From a bacterium (lineage in GTDB: Bacteria > Patescibacteriota > Saccharimonadia > Saccharimonadales > HK-STAS-PATE-42): DNA of 13,116 nt. The DNA lies in assembly GCA_029781075.1 (NCBI GenBank), contig JAKOXJ010000061.1:1-13116 (forward strand), written 5' to 3'. Positions within the stretch are counted from its first letter, which is position 1, and each line of letters starts with the position of its first letter. The notes beneath the pieces were generated by a model. That model did not search any database. It had not been told where the DNA came from and saw only the letters and a list, made by a program, of their open reading frames with translations. Positions 1 through 6,653 of the stretch are shown here, in pieces. The position numbers and the translations under genes are program-made.

Positions 1-8
1 CAAAAAAC

Positions 9-38
9 TTGACTTTATCATAACCACTATGCTAGTAT
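9..38 (+). promoter_or_regulatory. Sigma-70 promoter of the 74-706 gene
   Basis: A -35 box TTGACT (9-14) is followed after 18 bases by the -10 box TAGTAT (33-38), which is preceded by the extended -10 element TGC (30-32). Transcription would start near 45, giving a leader of about 29 A-rich bases with no Shine-Dalgarno sequence before the ATG at 74. The 11-mer TATGCTAGTAT recurs exactly in the promoter at 7488-7516, which strengthens both calls. No transcript evidence is available. Confidence 0.75.
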
Positions 39-73
39 AAAAATTAAGTCTAAACAATTTTAAAAAAACAAAA

Positions 74-706
74 ATGGAAAAAATAAAAAGTAAAGAACTT
101 ACAAAAGGTATCACAAAAGAAGAATATGATAGAAGGGGTGGAACGGATCCTTACAATGATAAAGATCATAGGCAAGCAGAAACAACTAGCAAATTGGCAG
201 AGGAAGAACTAGAACTTCAGGCAATAAGAGCCGGCAAAGCAATGTTTGACTCAGCTGAAGAAGATTACGACGAACATAAAAGCATAGAGAACAGCAAAGT
301 TGCCTCAGATAGAGCACTAAAAGAACTGCCAACAATAGATACCGATAACCCTAGCTTATTAGATGAGAGCAATCAGCCGAATGCGCTAACAGCGCCATTA
401 TATGAGGGCGCTCTAGAAGGATGGATAGAAGAAAAAGAAGCAGAAAAAGGCAAACTGTTTGATGATACGAAGCCTATAGGAGATTGGCTCACCCAGTCAG
501 ATCTACCAAGCCTAAAAGAAACAGTAATATCAGGAGAAAAGGCTTGGCGACAAGCATTAGATGAAGACTCAGATCAACATAACAGAGTAATCAAACAACG
601 CTATAATGATAAAGTCAACGGATTTGACGTTAAAGATGGATTTATAGAAGCAGCTATAGAAGATGCCGAAAAAAATCATGGCGTTAAATTCAAAACTTCT
701 AAATAA
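74..706 (+). CDS. Hypothetical charged soluble protein, 210 aa
   Basis: I do not recognise this protein and see no catalytic motif. It is rich in Glu, Asp and Lys, has no cysteine, no hydrophobic segment long enough to span a membrane and no signal peptide, so it is probably cytoplasmic. Long stretches look helical (for example around residues 35-80 and 125-170), with a Lys-rich beginning and end (MEKIKSKELTK at the start, GVKFKTSK at the end). The ATG at 74 is the first in the frame; it lies about 29 bases after the predicted transcription start and has no Shine-Dalgarno. It is a single-gene unit: a good promoter at 9-38 precedes it and an 11-bp hairpin terminator (732-759) follows. That isolation gives no functional clue. 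A lineage-restricted protein is the likeliest reading. Confidence 0.7.
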   Translation: MEKIKSKELTKGITKEEYDRRGGTDPYNDKDHRQAETTSKLAEEELELQAIRAGKAMFDSAEEDYDEHKSIENSKVASDRALKELPTIDTDNPSLLDESNQPNALTAPLYEGALEGWIEEKEAEKGKLFDDTKPIGDWLTQSDLPSLKETVISGEKAWRQALDEDSDQHNRVIKQRYNDKVNGFDVKDGFIEAAIEDAEKNHGVKFKTSK

Positions 707-731
707 ATATTAAACTACCTTATCATCTTAC

Positions 732-759
732 AAGTGTCCCACATTCGTGGGACACTTTT
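732..759 (+). terminator. Rho-independent terminator after the 74-706 gene
   Basis: A perfect 11-bp stem pairs AAGTGTCCCAC (732-742) with GTGGGACACTT (747-757) around the loop ATTC, and the stem ends in a short T run (TTTTC). It separates the hypothetical gene from dnaG and lies just upstream of the dnaG promoter. The T tract is short, so some read-through is possible. Confidence 0.85.
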
Positions 760-797
760 CACATCACAGAAGATTACTAGGTTATAATCCATCCTAG
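758..797 (+). promoter_or_regulatory. dnaG promoter, predicted leaderless
   Basis: A perfect -10 hexamer TATAAT lies at 783-788. The only -35-like sequence is a weak TTCACA at 758-763, at a long 19-base spacing. Only nine bases (ccatcctag) separate the -10 box from the ATG at 798, so transcription should begin at or a few bases before the start codon. There is no room for a Shine-Dalgarno sequence, and none is present. The same nine-base geometry is seen before rpoD. Confidence 0.65.
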
Positions 798-2552
798 ATG
801 GAGCCTAAAGAAGAGATTAAACAGCGCCTACCAATAGAAGTAGTAATCGGCGAGTATGTTGAGCTTAAACGCGCTGGTCGAAACTATAAAGGTCTCAGTC
901 CTTTTTCTGCAGAAAAGACTCCAAGCTTTATCGTCTCGCCGGATAAAAACATCTGGCACGACTTCTCTAGCGGTAAAGGCGGGGATATATTCTCATTCGT
1001 CATGGAAGTCGAAGGCATGGAGTTCCCTGAAGCACTAAAACACTTAGCCCAAAAAGCCGGAGTCGAGCTCCAAGAATACAGCCCTGGGGCAAAAAAAGAA
1101 GCTGGGCTCAAGAAAAAAATAATCAGAATTAATGAGCTAGCAACAAAATACTACCAAACCTCACTCATCAAAAACCCCAGTGCCCTTAACTATCTAAAAG
1201 AAAGGGGGGTAACTAAGCAGGGTATAAAAGAATTTGAGCTAGGATATGCACCAAATTCACCAAATGGGCTAGTCAGCTTACTCCAAAAACATGGCTTTAC
1301 AGCTGATGAGATTCAAAAAGCTGGCATCGCCACACAAAAAGCAGGCCAACTCTATGACATCTTTAGAGAGCGTATTATGTTCCCTTTTGTTAGCCCAGCT
1401 GGAGAACACCTTGGTTTCACAGGAAGACTAATTAAAGATACCGGCTTCGGACCAAAGTACCTCAACACACCTCAGACTCTTGTCTATAACAAATCAAACT
1501 TCCTATACGGATTAAACGTCGCTAAAGAAGATATCCGTAAAAAAGACCAGGTAGTCCTGCTAGAAGGCAACCTAGACGTCGTCTCATCCTCGCAAGCAGG
1601 AGTAAAGCAGATTGTAGCCGCAAGTGGCACAGCAATTACCCCACTCCAACTACGCCAGGTCCAAAGACTGACCGAGAATCTAATCTTCTGCTTAGACACT
1701 GATAAAGCCGGAATTGAAGCCACCATAAGATCACTAGAGATCGCCGCTTCAACAGATCTAAAGGTTATGGTCGCTAATATACCAAAAAAGTATAAAGACC
1801 CAGACGAATTTATAAAAAAAGAAGGTGCCCAACAGTGGGAGATCGCCCTTCAAAGCACCCAAGATGCTTACATCTGGCTGATCGAAACTCTCGCAAAAGA
1901 TATTGATTTAAAATCACCTAACCAAAAAGGATCCTATGCTAAAGCAGTTATCAAAGTGTTAAACCTCATCAACAACCCCGTATCACAAGAATCCTACAAA
2001 AAATACCTGGCAGACAAACTAGAAGTCTCACTAGAATCTCTAGACAAACTTGCCCAATCTGCTCCACTAAAAAGATATAAGCAGATTAAAGCCCAGCCTA
2101 AGCAAGAATATTCAGCCACCCTTAATAGATTCAAGCTTGTCACAGATCGCTTCCTAAGTCTTCTTATAAACATAGACGACCTAGACATAAAAAAAGCCCT
2201 AAAAAGCCATCTCAAGGCCTCTGAGATGCCCACAGAACTATCCAAACAAGCCTATGAGTATATCATCCAGAATATAGAGAAAGATTCAGCAAGCCCAGAT
2301 CTGCAAAACTACCTAGAAGAACTAAACCTCATCTATACCCAACTCCTAGAATTCTCACCAGAGGATAGCCCACAGCTAGATTTACTCGACGAACAATACC
2401 AGCAATTCCAAAATGCCAAGAAAGAATATCAGATAGAACAGCTAAAGATCAGGCTAAACAATTCAGAACAGAGTACACATCCTCAAATCCTAGTAGAAAT
2501 CCAAAAAATCCAGTCTCAACCAGATTCAACACTTCTCTCAGAAGATAATTAG
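798..2552 (+). CDS. dnaG: DNA primase DnaG, zinc ligands lost
   Basis: This primase makes the short RNA primers for Okazaki fragments and replication start, working with the replicative helicase. Residues 1-95 match the CHC2 zinc-binding module in fold signature (GRNYKGLSPF, EKTPSF, GKGGDIFSF), but all four expected ligands are replaced: S34, S37, D55 and S58. The RNA-polymerase core shows RERIMFPF (190-197), GFTGR (206-210) and PKYLNTPQT (219-227). The TOPRIM metal site is intact, with EGNLDV (E256, D260) and the DTD acidic pair (D300, D302). Residues from about 360 to 584 are helical and poorly conserved, as expected for the helicase-binding C-terminus. Length (584 aa) is normal for the family. 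The ATG at 798 is chosen because the -10 box is only nine bases upstream. The neighbour rpoD recalls the macromolecular-synthesis operon; rpsU is not here. Confidence 0.95.
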   Translation: MEPKEEIKQRLPIEVVIGEYVELKRAGRNYKGLSPFSAEKTPSFIVSPDKNIWHDFSSGKGGDIFSFVMEVEGMEFPEALKHLAQKAGVELQEYSPGAKKEAGLKKKIIRINELATKYYQTSLIKNPSALNYLKERGVTKQGIKEFELGYAPNSPNGLVSLLQKHGFTADEIQKAGIATQKAGQLYDIFRERIMFPFVSPAGEHLGFTGRLIKDTGFGPKYLNTPQTLVYNKSNFLYGLNVAKEDIRKKDQVVLLEGNLDVVSSSQAGVKQIVAASGTAITPLQLRQVQRLTENLIFCLDTDKAGIEATIRSLEIAASTDLKVMVANIPKKYKDPDEFIKKEGAQQWEIALQSTQDAYIWLIETLAKDIDLKSPNQKGSYAKAVIKVLNLINNPVSQESYKKYLADKLEVSLESLDKLAQSAPLKRYKQIKAQPKQEYSATLNRFKLVTDRFLSLLINIDDLDIKKALKSHLKASEMPTELSKQAYEYIIQNIEKDSASPDLQNYLEELNLIYTQLLEFSPEDSPQLDLLDEQYQQFQNAKKEYQIEQLKIRLNNSEQSTHPQILVEIQKIQSQPDSTLLSEDN

Positions 2553-2661
2553 AAAACTTGTTTGAAACCAGAAAACCTGTGCAAAAGTATCTTCACCCTG
2601 TTAGCAAATTCTAGCCTGTGGAAACCAACGTTGCATAACTCTAGCCAATCCATTGAGCTTA

Positions 2662-2677
2662 TGTTCCACGTGCAATT
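2662..2677 (+). promoter_or_regulatory. parS-like ParB binding site (candidate)
   Basis: The 16-mer TGTTCCACGTGCAATT matches the common bacterial parS consensus TGTTTCACGTGAAACA at 12 of 16 positions. The central CACGTG is perfect, and so is the left half apart from the variable fifth base. The right half is degenerate. A ParB gene with a CTP-binding motif lies about 3 kb away, so a parS site nearby is plausible. A chance match to a degenerate site cannot be excluded. Confidence 0.4.
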
Positions 2678-2681
2678 ACGC

Positions 2682-2700
2682 TTATCCTTATTAAGGATAA
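2682..2700. repeat. 19-base palindrome
   Basis: TTATCCTT (2682-2689) and AAGGATAA (2693-2700) are perfect inverted repeats around the three bases ATT. The element starts five bases after the parS-like site. It could be an operator for a dimeric repressor, or a small RNA hairpin. No T tract follows it, so it is not a typical terminator. Confidence 0.5.
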
Positions 2701-2759
2701 ATGCATTTTGAAACAAACCTAATACTTTCTACGTAATAAAACTAATACGTCATTAAAAT

Positions 2760-2792
2760 GCCCAGCTAAAAAAGAAAAGGTAGCTGGGCTTT
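2760..2792 (+). terminator. Hairpin, probable dnaG-side terminator
   Basis: GCCCAGCTA (2760-2768) pairs perfectly with TAGCTGGGC (2781-2789) over a purine-rich 12-base loop and is followed by TTT. Its place between dnaG and the rpoD promoter suggests that it ends transcription arriving from dnaG or from an unannotated small RNA in the spacer. The T run is short, so efficiency is uncertain. Confidence 0.6.
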
Positions 2793-2797
2793 GCCCG

Positions 2798-2826
2798 TTG
2801 TCAAAAACAAGATTAACAGTTATACT
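2798..2826 (+). promoter_or_regulatory. rpoD promoter, predicted leaderless
   Basis: TTGTCA (2798-2803) and TATACT (2821-2826) are separated by the optimal 17 bases. Nine bases (tacatatct would overlap; the actual run is tacatatct after TATACT) lie between the -10 box and the ATG at 2836, so the mRNA should begin at about 2832-2835 with essentially no leader. This placement is the main argument against an upstream TTG start at 2791, which would lie upstream of the promoter's -35 box. Confidence 0.75.
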
Positions 2827-2835
2827 TACATATCT

Positions 2836-4197
2836 ATGATAGGAAAAAACATCACCAAGTCTCAATCAGAAAAAATAATCACAAAGGTAATAAAAGATCT
2901 AAAAAAGCATTCAGTAAAAGAAGGGAAGATCACTCAAACTGATCTTGACCAAGCCGTATTAAAGTTTGACCCAAAAAATATCCTCGCAAAAGAAGATATC
3001 AAAAAACTCAAGCAGACCCTAAAAGATGAAAACATTAAAGTAGCCCGAGCTACGTCACCAAAGAAAAAAGAAGTTGTCCTTAAAGAAAAATTACCTAAAA
3101 AACCAGCTACAGAAGCGAAAAAACTCGTCAAAGAGGTAACCGAAATTGAAAAAGAAGCTAAAGAAACAAAGGCAAAAAAAGACCCTAAAGAGAAGACGAA
3201 CCCAGTAGCCAAAGCAAGAAAAAGCAGCCCTACTCCAGAAGGATCAACCTCAATTGCTCAAAAAGAAATCATCCTAGACGAAGATGAACCAGATGCAGAT
3301 GACCTTGACGACGAAGGGCTCGAGATAGAAGAGGACGTAAACGTCTACTTAAAAGAAATTGCCGATGACAGCGTTAGACTCTATCTGCGAGAGATCGGTA
3401 ATGTTCCTCTTTTAACAGGTCCAGAAGAAATCGAACTAGCTCTAAAAATCAGGGAAGGTGACATGGACGCCAAAGCTAAAATGGCCGAAAGCAACATGCG
3501 TTTAGTCGTATCAATAGCCAAACGCTACACCGGTCGTGGGCTAGACTTCCTGGACCTAATCCAAGAAGGTAACAATGGGCTAATGAGGGCTGTGGAGAAG
3601 TTCGACCCCGATAAAGGTTTTAAATTCTCTACCTATGCAACCTGGTGGATTCGTCAGGCAATTACTCGTGCTATCGCCGACCAATCTCGCGTTATTCGTA
3701 TCCCAGTACACATGTTCGAAAATATCAACAAACTGATGCGTACACAGCGTAGGATGACTCAGGAGCTCAACAGAGAACCAACCATAGAAGAACTCGCCAA
3801 AGAGCTCGAAATGGAACCAGAAAAAGTCGAATATATCTTTAAGATTAAACAAGACGTCGGAAGCCTAGACTCTACAATCGGAGGAGGCGAAGAAGGTGAT
3901 GATAGCGTCCTAGCCGACTTTATAGAAGACGACGAGGGAGAAAGTCCTGCAGAGGCCGCTACAAGAGCCTATATGCGCCAACAAATCGACGAAGTCCTTG
4001 GAGAACTAAGCGATAGAGAGGCCAAGATCTTAAAGCTTAGATTCGGCCTAGAAGACGGTAAACAGCACACCTTAGAAGAAGTAGGTCACGAATTCGATGT
4101 AACCAGAGAAAGAATCCGACAAATCGAAGCCAAAGCTCTCAACAAACTCCGCAAAAACCAAAACGCCAAAAAACTCAAATCTTATCTCGAAGAATAA
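2836..4197 (+). CDS. rpoD: RNA polymerase primary sigma factor RpoD (sigma-70)
   Basis: This housekeeping sigma factor directs RNA polymerase to -10/-35 promoters. Numbered from the ATG at 2836 (453 aa), residues about 7-70 resemble region 1.1 (ITQTDLDQAVLKF, DENIKV), followed by a Lys-rich linker (75-130) and an acidic stretch (145-168). Region 1.2 (about 177-208) contains VRLYLREIGNVPLLT. Region 2 (216-290) carries NMRLVVSIAKRYTGRG, DLIQEG and the -10 recognition/melting stretch FKFSTYATWWIRQAI. Region 3 follows (RIPVHMFE to about 375). Region 4.2 is the -35-binding helix-turn-helix, HTLEEVGHEFDVTRERIRQ (412-430). An in-frame TTG at 2791 would add 15 residues, but the predicted promoter overlaps that extension, so I prefer the ATG. 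dnaG is the upstream neighbour. A strong terminator follows. The promoters found in this window are of the type this factor would read. Confidence 0.95.
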   Translation: MIGKNITKSQSEKIITKVIKDLKKHSVKEGKITQTDLDQAVLKFDPKNILAKEDIKKLKQTLKDENIKVARATSPKKKEVVLKEKLPKKPATEAKKLVKEVTEIEKEAKETKAKKDPKEKTNPVAKARKSSPTPEGSTSIAQKEIILDEDEPDADDLDDEGLEIEEDVNVYLKEIADDSVRLYLREIGNVPLLTGPEEIELALKIREGDMDAKAKMAESNMRLVVSIAKRYTGRGLDFLDLIQEGNNGLMRAVEKFDPDKGFKFSTYATWWIRQAITRAIADQSRVIRIPVHMFENINKLMRTQRRMTQELNREPTIEELAKELEMEPEKVEYIFKIKQDVGSLDSTIGGGEEGDDSVLADFIEDDEGESPAEAATRAYMRQQIDEVLGELSDREAKILKLRFGLEDGKQHTLEEVGHEFDVTRERIRQIEAKALNKLRKNQNAKKLKSYLEE

Positions 4198-4222
4198 CCT
4201 CTTCGCTACTTCAAAAACATAG

Positions 4223-4250
4223 CAAAAGACCCCGTAAATGGGGTCTTTTG
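4223..4250. terminator. Bidirectional terminator between rpoD and the 4276 gene
   Basis: A perfect 11-bp stem pairs CAAAAGACCCC (4223-4233) with GGGGTCTTTTG (4240-4250) around GTAAAT. Because each arm carries its own A or T run, the hairpin has a U-rich 3' side on both strands. It lies between the convergent stops of rpoD (4197) and the minus-strand gene (4276) and should end both transcripts. Confidence 0.9.
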
Positions 4251-4275
4251 GTTTTGCTTAGTTAAAGTCTTTACT

Positions 4276-5655
4276 TTAAGCAGCAGCTAGGACAGACACA
4301 TCATGTGCGAACATGTTGTCAGCCTGTTGCTGAGTAGCAGCTTCAATAAACTTAGCGAACTTATCACCTTGTTCAGTAACTCCTTTGTACTGACCAGTAA
4401 TAATCTGATCTGCAATTGAATTAGCCTTTGGAGCACTAATACCTGGTTGTAGCTCTTGTATCTTAGCAACCATACCTGGCTTATTGGCCGCAGAGAATGA
4501 TTGAAGAGTAAAGCTTGAACCTGTACCCCCAGTTCCGCCAGGGATTGGAGTTGCTCCTGGAGCAGTAGTGGCAACAGTCGTAGTTGTACCTCCACCTCCA
4601 GTAGTTGTGGCTTCAGTAGTAGTTGTTCCACCTTTACCAGTTGGGATCTTATCAGTGTGATCACCAGCTCCACTCTTACTGTGATTATGGCCACCAATAA
4701 TACCATGCTTCCAGGCAAAGTATCCTCCGACTAGAGCAGTAGCACCAAGAGCTACGGCAGCTATCTTAGCCTTTTTCTTATGAGAGTCAGTCATATCATC
4801 ATATCTCTCTTTTACATATCCAAATCCACCGACAGTTAATCCAGCTATCACTGCGGCTGCGGCTGCCCCAACATTATTAAATCCGCCAAAAGGCCAATTT
4901 AAGATATTACTTGTCTCAGCAACGGCAAGAGTTGTTGCACCTGCGCCTAGACCCTTCGCTACTTTTCTACTCTTAGGAGTTGTAAGAGTTTTATTGAACT
5001 TTTCTTTAGCTCTATTCCAAATCCCAACCTTTTCCCTGTCATCCTCAACAGATTTAGATTTAGTCCTTCTTGGTAATACTTCTTTAGACTTGATGCCAAG
5101 AGCCAATCCACCTGCTGCTACACCAGCCATAGTAGAGGCAATAATTGGACCTTTCTCAAACCAACCACCAGTAAACATATTTCCAGCAGCAAAACCTGCT
5201 ACTGCCGCACCACCGATACCGATTACTGTTGGCTTCACTGCTTTACCAAACTCGGACCAGTCATTTTGGCCCAAAACAGCACCGCTAAATAGAAGTCCGG
5301 TTGTAGCAATACCAGCTTTTATATTAGAAGCATCAGAAAGAGGGTTTACGTTGTTTATAGTCCAGCCAGTCGCAAACCCTAGTGCGGCAGAAGTAGCGAT
5401 CCTTCCAACTCTACTTTGTCTAATTCTAGAAAATCTGCCAGACTTCCTTCGTTCTTCAGCCATAGAAGCTGCCTCATCATCAGACGCCCTCCATATATCA
5501 GGATCCGGAGCTACAAAGCTCGTCCATTCATCATCTTCTCTAAGATCAGTCCCCTCTAAGAATCCTCTTTCCTCCGGCCTCAACGGCATAGGAGAAGGAG
5601 AAACCGGCCTAGCAGTTCCACCAGCCTCTATAGAATCTTCAAATCGCTCAGTCAT
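4276..5655 (-). CDS. Multi-pass membrane protein with Thr/Gly linker, unknown function
   Basis: I do not recognise this 459-residue protein. An acidic, Pro-containing N-terminus (1-80) is followed by Ala/Gly-rich hydrophobic segments at about 85-103, 113-130, 143-161, 170-188, 262-282 and 296-314, with a weaker one at 232-250. A basic loop (189-232) separates two groups of helices. Then comes a low-complexity Thr/Gly/Pro linker (about 340-380) and a compact C-terminal domain (381-459) ending in LAAA. The arrangement suggests a membrane-embedded region with a tethered domain, probably outside the membrane, but the topology was not computed. Small-residue helices of this kind occur in glycine-zipper and pore-like proteins; that is only a resemblance. 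The ATG at 5655 follows a TTGACT/TACAAT promoter. It is convergent with rpoD and shares its terminator. Confidence 0.75.
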   Translation of the reverse strand: MTERFEDSIEAGGTARPVSPSPMPLRPEERGFLEGTDLREDDEWTSFVAPDPDIWRASDDEAASMAEERRKSGRFSRIRQSRVGRIATSAALGFATGWTINNVNPLSDASNIKAGIATTGLLFSGAVLGQNDWSEFGKAVKPTVIGIGGAAVAGFAAGNMFTGGWFEKGPIIASTMAGVAAGGLALGIKSKEVLPRRTKSKSVEDDREKVGIWNRAKEKFNKTLTTPKSRKVAKGLGAGATTLAVAETSNILNWPFGGFNNVGAAAAAVIAGLTVGGFGYVKERYDDMTDSHKKKAKIAAVALGATALVGGYFAWKHGIIGGHNHSKSGAGDHTDKIPTGKGGTTTTEATTTGGGGTTTTVATTAPGATPIPGGTGGTGSSFTLQSFSAANKPGMVAKIQELQPGISAPKANSIADQIITGQYKGVTEQGDKFAKFIEAATQQQADNMFAHDVSVLAAA

Positions 5656-5695
5656 ATAAAATCTATTAAATCTCTCAAAATTTAACTTATCACAA

Positions 5696-5724
5696 ATTGT
5701 AACAAACTAACTATAAAAAGTCAA
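5696..5724 (-). promoter_or_regulatory. Promoter of the 4276-5655 membrane protein
   Basis: Read on the minus strand, TTGACT (5724-5719) and TACAAT (5701-5696) are separated by 17 bases, and the -10 is extended by TGT. Transcription should start near 5689, about 34 bases before the ATG. A weaker alternative -10 (TTTAAT) lies nine bases before the ATG, which would repeat the leaderless geometry of dnaG and rpoD, but its -35 is poor. Confidence 0.75.
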
Positions 5725-5728
5725 CACC

Positions 5729-5746
5729 TTTATACTATTTATACTA
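5729..5746. repeat. Tandem 9-bp repeat upstream of promoter
   Basis: TTTATACTA occurs twice in direct tandem (5729-5737 and 5738-5746). On the minus strand the pair sits four bases upstream of the -35 box of the membrane-protein gene, where an activator site or AT-rich UP element would lie. It also falls between the parB stop and that promoter. Its function is unknown. Confidence 0.55.
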
Positions 5747-5768
5747 AAATATGCAATAAACTTAAGCA

Positions 5769-6653
5769 CTATCCTATCGAAGATACTATTCTTGCTAACT
5801 CCTCATCATCCCTGTAATCAATGACTAAACGTCCCCCTTTGGACCTCGGCTTTAGTTCTACCTCAGTATTTAGCTTGTTCTTTAGCTTTGTTACGGCCTC
5901 TTGCCTGAACTTAAAGACCTCCTCTGTTTTTGCAGCCTGCTTAGATTTATCCTGTGATTTAGTCACCACGCTAAACTGCTCCGCCTGACGAACACTCCAG
6001 CCCTCATCAAGAATATGACCCAAGAGTTCTTTTTGGGCCTCCGGGAAAGCGTTCATGCCAGCAAGAACCCTAGCATGGCCTTCACTTATTCTCTTGTCAT
6101 AAAGCGCCTGTTTAGCATCAGCCGGAAGATTCAATAACCTGATAGCATTCAGTACTGTAGAGAGAGCCTTGCCCACCTTTTCTGCAACTTGCTCATAGCT
6201 TAAATTAAACTGCTGATGAAGCTTTACATAAGCCGTTGCTGTCTCAAGTGGGCCAAGATCCTCACGCTGGACATTCTCCACCAAAGCCAGCTCCAACTTT
6301 TGCTGATCGTTTGGAGTTCTAATTATCGCCGGAATAGTATCTAACTTTAAGAAATTACTTGCTCTCCACCGTCTTTCACCAGCAATTAAGTTATAGCCCC
6401 CACCTGGCTTTGGAGAAATAACAACTGGCTGGATAACCCCATGCACCCGAATAGATTCCACCAAATCAGCCATTGGACCCTCTTTAAAATTCATTCTTGG
6501 CTGATGCTCGTTCGGCTCAATATCGCTCAATTTAACCTCTAAATTCTTACCGATATCATCACCACTTTTAGCGGTTGGATCAAACTGCTCTTCGATAATA
6601 AAATCCGTTGGGATTAAACTCTCTAATCCTCGTCCTAATGCTGAGCTAGACAT
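5769..6653 (-). CDS. parB: Chromosome partition protein ParB (Spo0J-like)
   Basis: ParB binds parS, loads as a CTP-dependent sliding clamp, and works with ParA to segregate and organise the origin region. The N-terminus begins with the typical LGRGLESLI. The CTP-binding motif is GERRWRA (92-98), followed by ENVQREDLGPLE (126-137). The helix-turn-helix is around 155-172 (VAEKVGKALSTVLNAIRLL), where the usual GKSR is replaced by GKAL. The C-terminal dimerisation tail ends GGRLVIDYRDDEELARIVSSIG. Length (294 aa) is normal. The ATG at 6653 lies inside the end of parA, an 8-base overlap (ATGTCTAG), and is preceded by a strong Shine-Dalgarno, AAGGAGG, nine bases upstream. This indicates translation within a parA-parB mRNA. 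No terminator was seen after it. Confidence 0.95.
   Translation of the reverse strand: MSSSALGRGLESLIPTDFIIEEQFDPTAKSGDDIGKNLEVKLSDIEPNEHQPRMNFKEGPMADLVESIRVHGVIQPVVISPKPGGGYNLIAGERRWRASNFLKLDTIPAIIRTPNDQQKLELALVENVQREDLGPLETATAYVKLHQQFNLSYEQVAEKVGKALSTVLNAIRLLNLPADAKQALYDKRISEGHARVLAGMNAFPEAQKELLGHILDEGWSVRQAEQFSVVTKSQDKSKQAAKTEEVFKFRQEAVTKLKNKLNTEVELKPRSKGGRLVIDYRDDEELARIVSSIG

Larger units (their letters stand above)
2553..2835. other. dnaG-rpoD intergenic region, about 283 bases
   Basis: No convincing gene lies here. In order it contains a parS-like 16-mer (2662-2677), a 19-base palindrome (2682-2700), an AT-rich stretch with TACGTAATA and TAATACGT elements (2730-2750), a terminator-like hairpin (2760-2792) and the rpoD promoter (2798-2826). 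The spacer is long for this compact window, so a small RNA or a partition/regulatory function is possible. I could not assign any known RNA family to it. Confidence 0.6.

Noticed and set aside
74..706. Toxin, antitoxin or phage role for the 210-aa protein
   Set aside because: No recognisable motif, no partner gene, and an isolated transcription unit; a role would be invented.
2682..2700. TTATCCTTA as a DnaA box
   Set aside because: It lacks the CACA end of TTATCCACA on both strands, and no cluster of other boxes is present, so an origin here is not supported.
2661..2711. 16-codon open frame starting ATGTTCCACGTG
   Set aside because: It has no ribosome binding site, overlaps the parS-like site and palindrome, and is too short to support.
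4287..4718. 143-codon minus-strand open frame inside the membrane-protein gene
   Set aside because: It overlaps the 459-residue gene in another frame and translates to a Leu/Gln/Val-rich sequence with no motif, the frame-shifted reading of the Thr/Gly linker.
4994..5659. 221-codon plus-strand open frame opposite the membrane-protein gene
   Set aside because: It is antisense to a gene with a good promoter and start, and its Pro/Ala/Leu-rich product mirrors the Gly/Ala-rich helices on the other strand.
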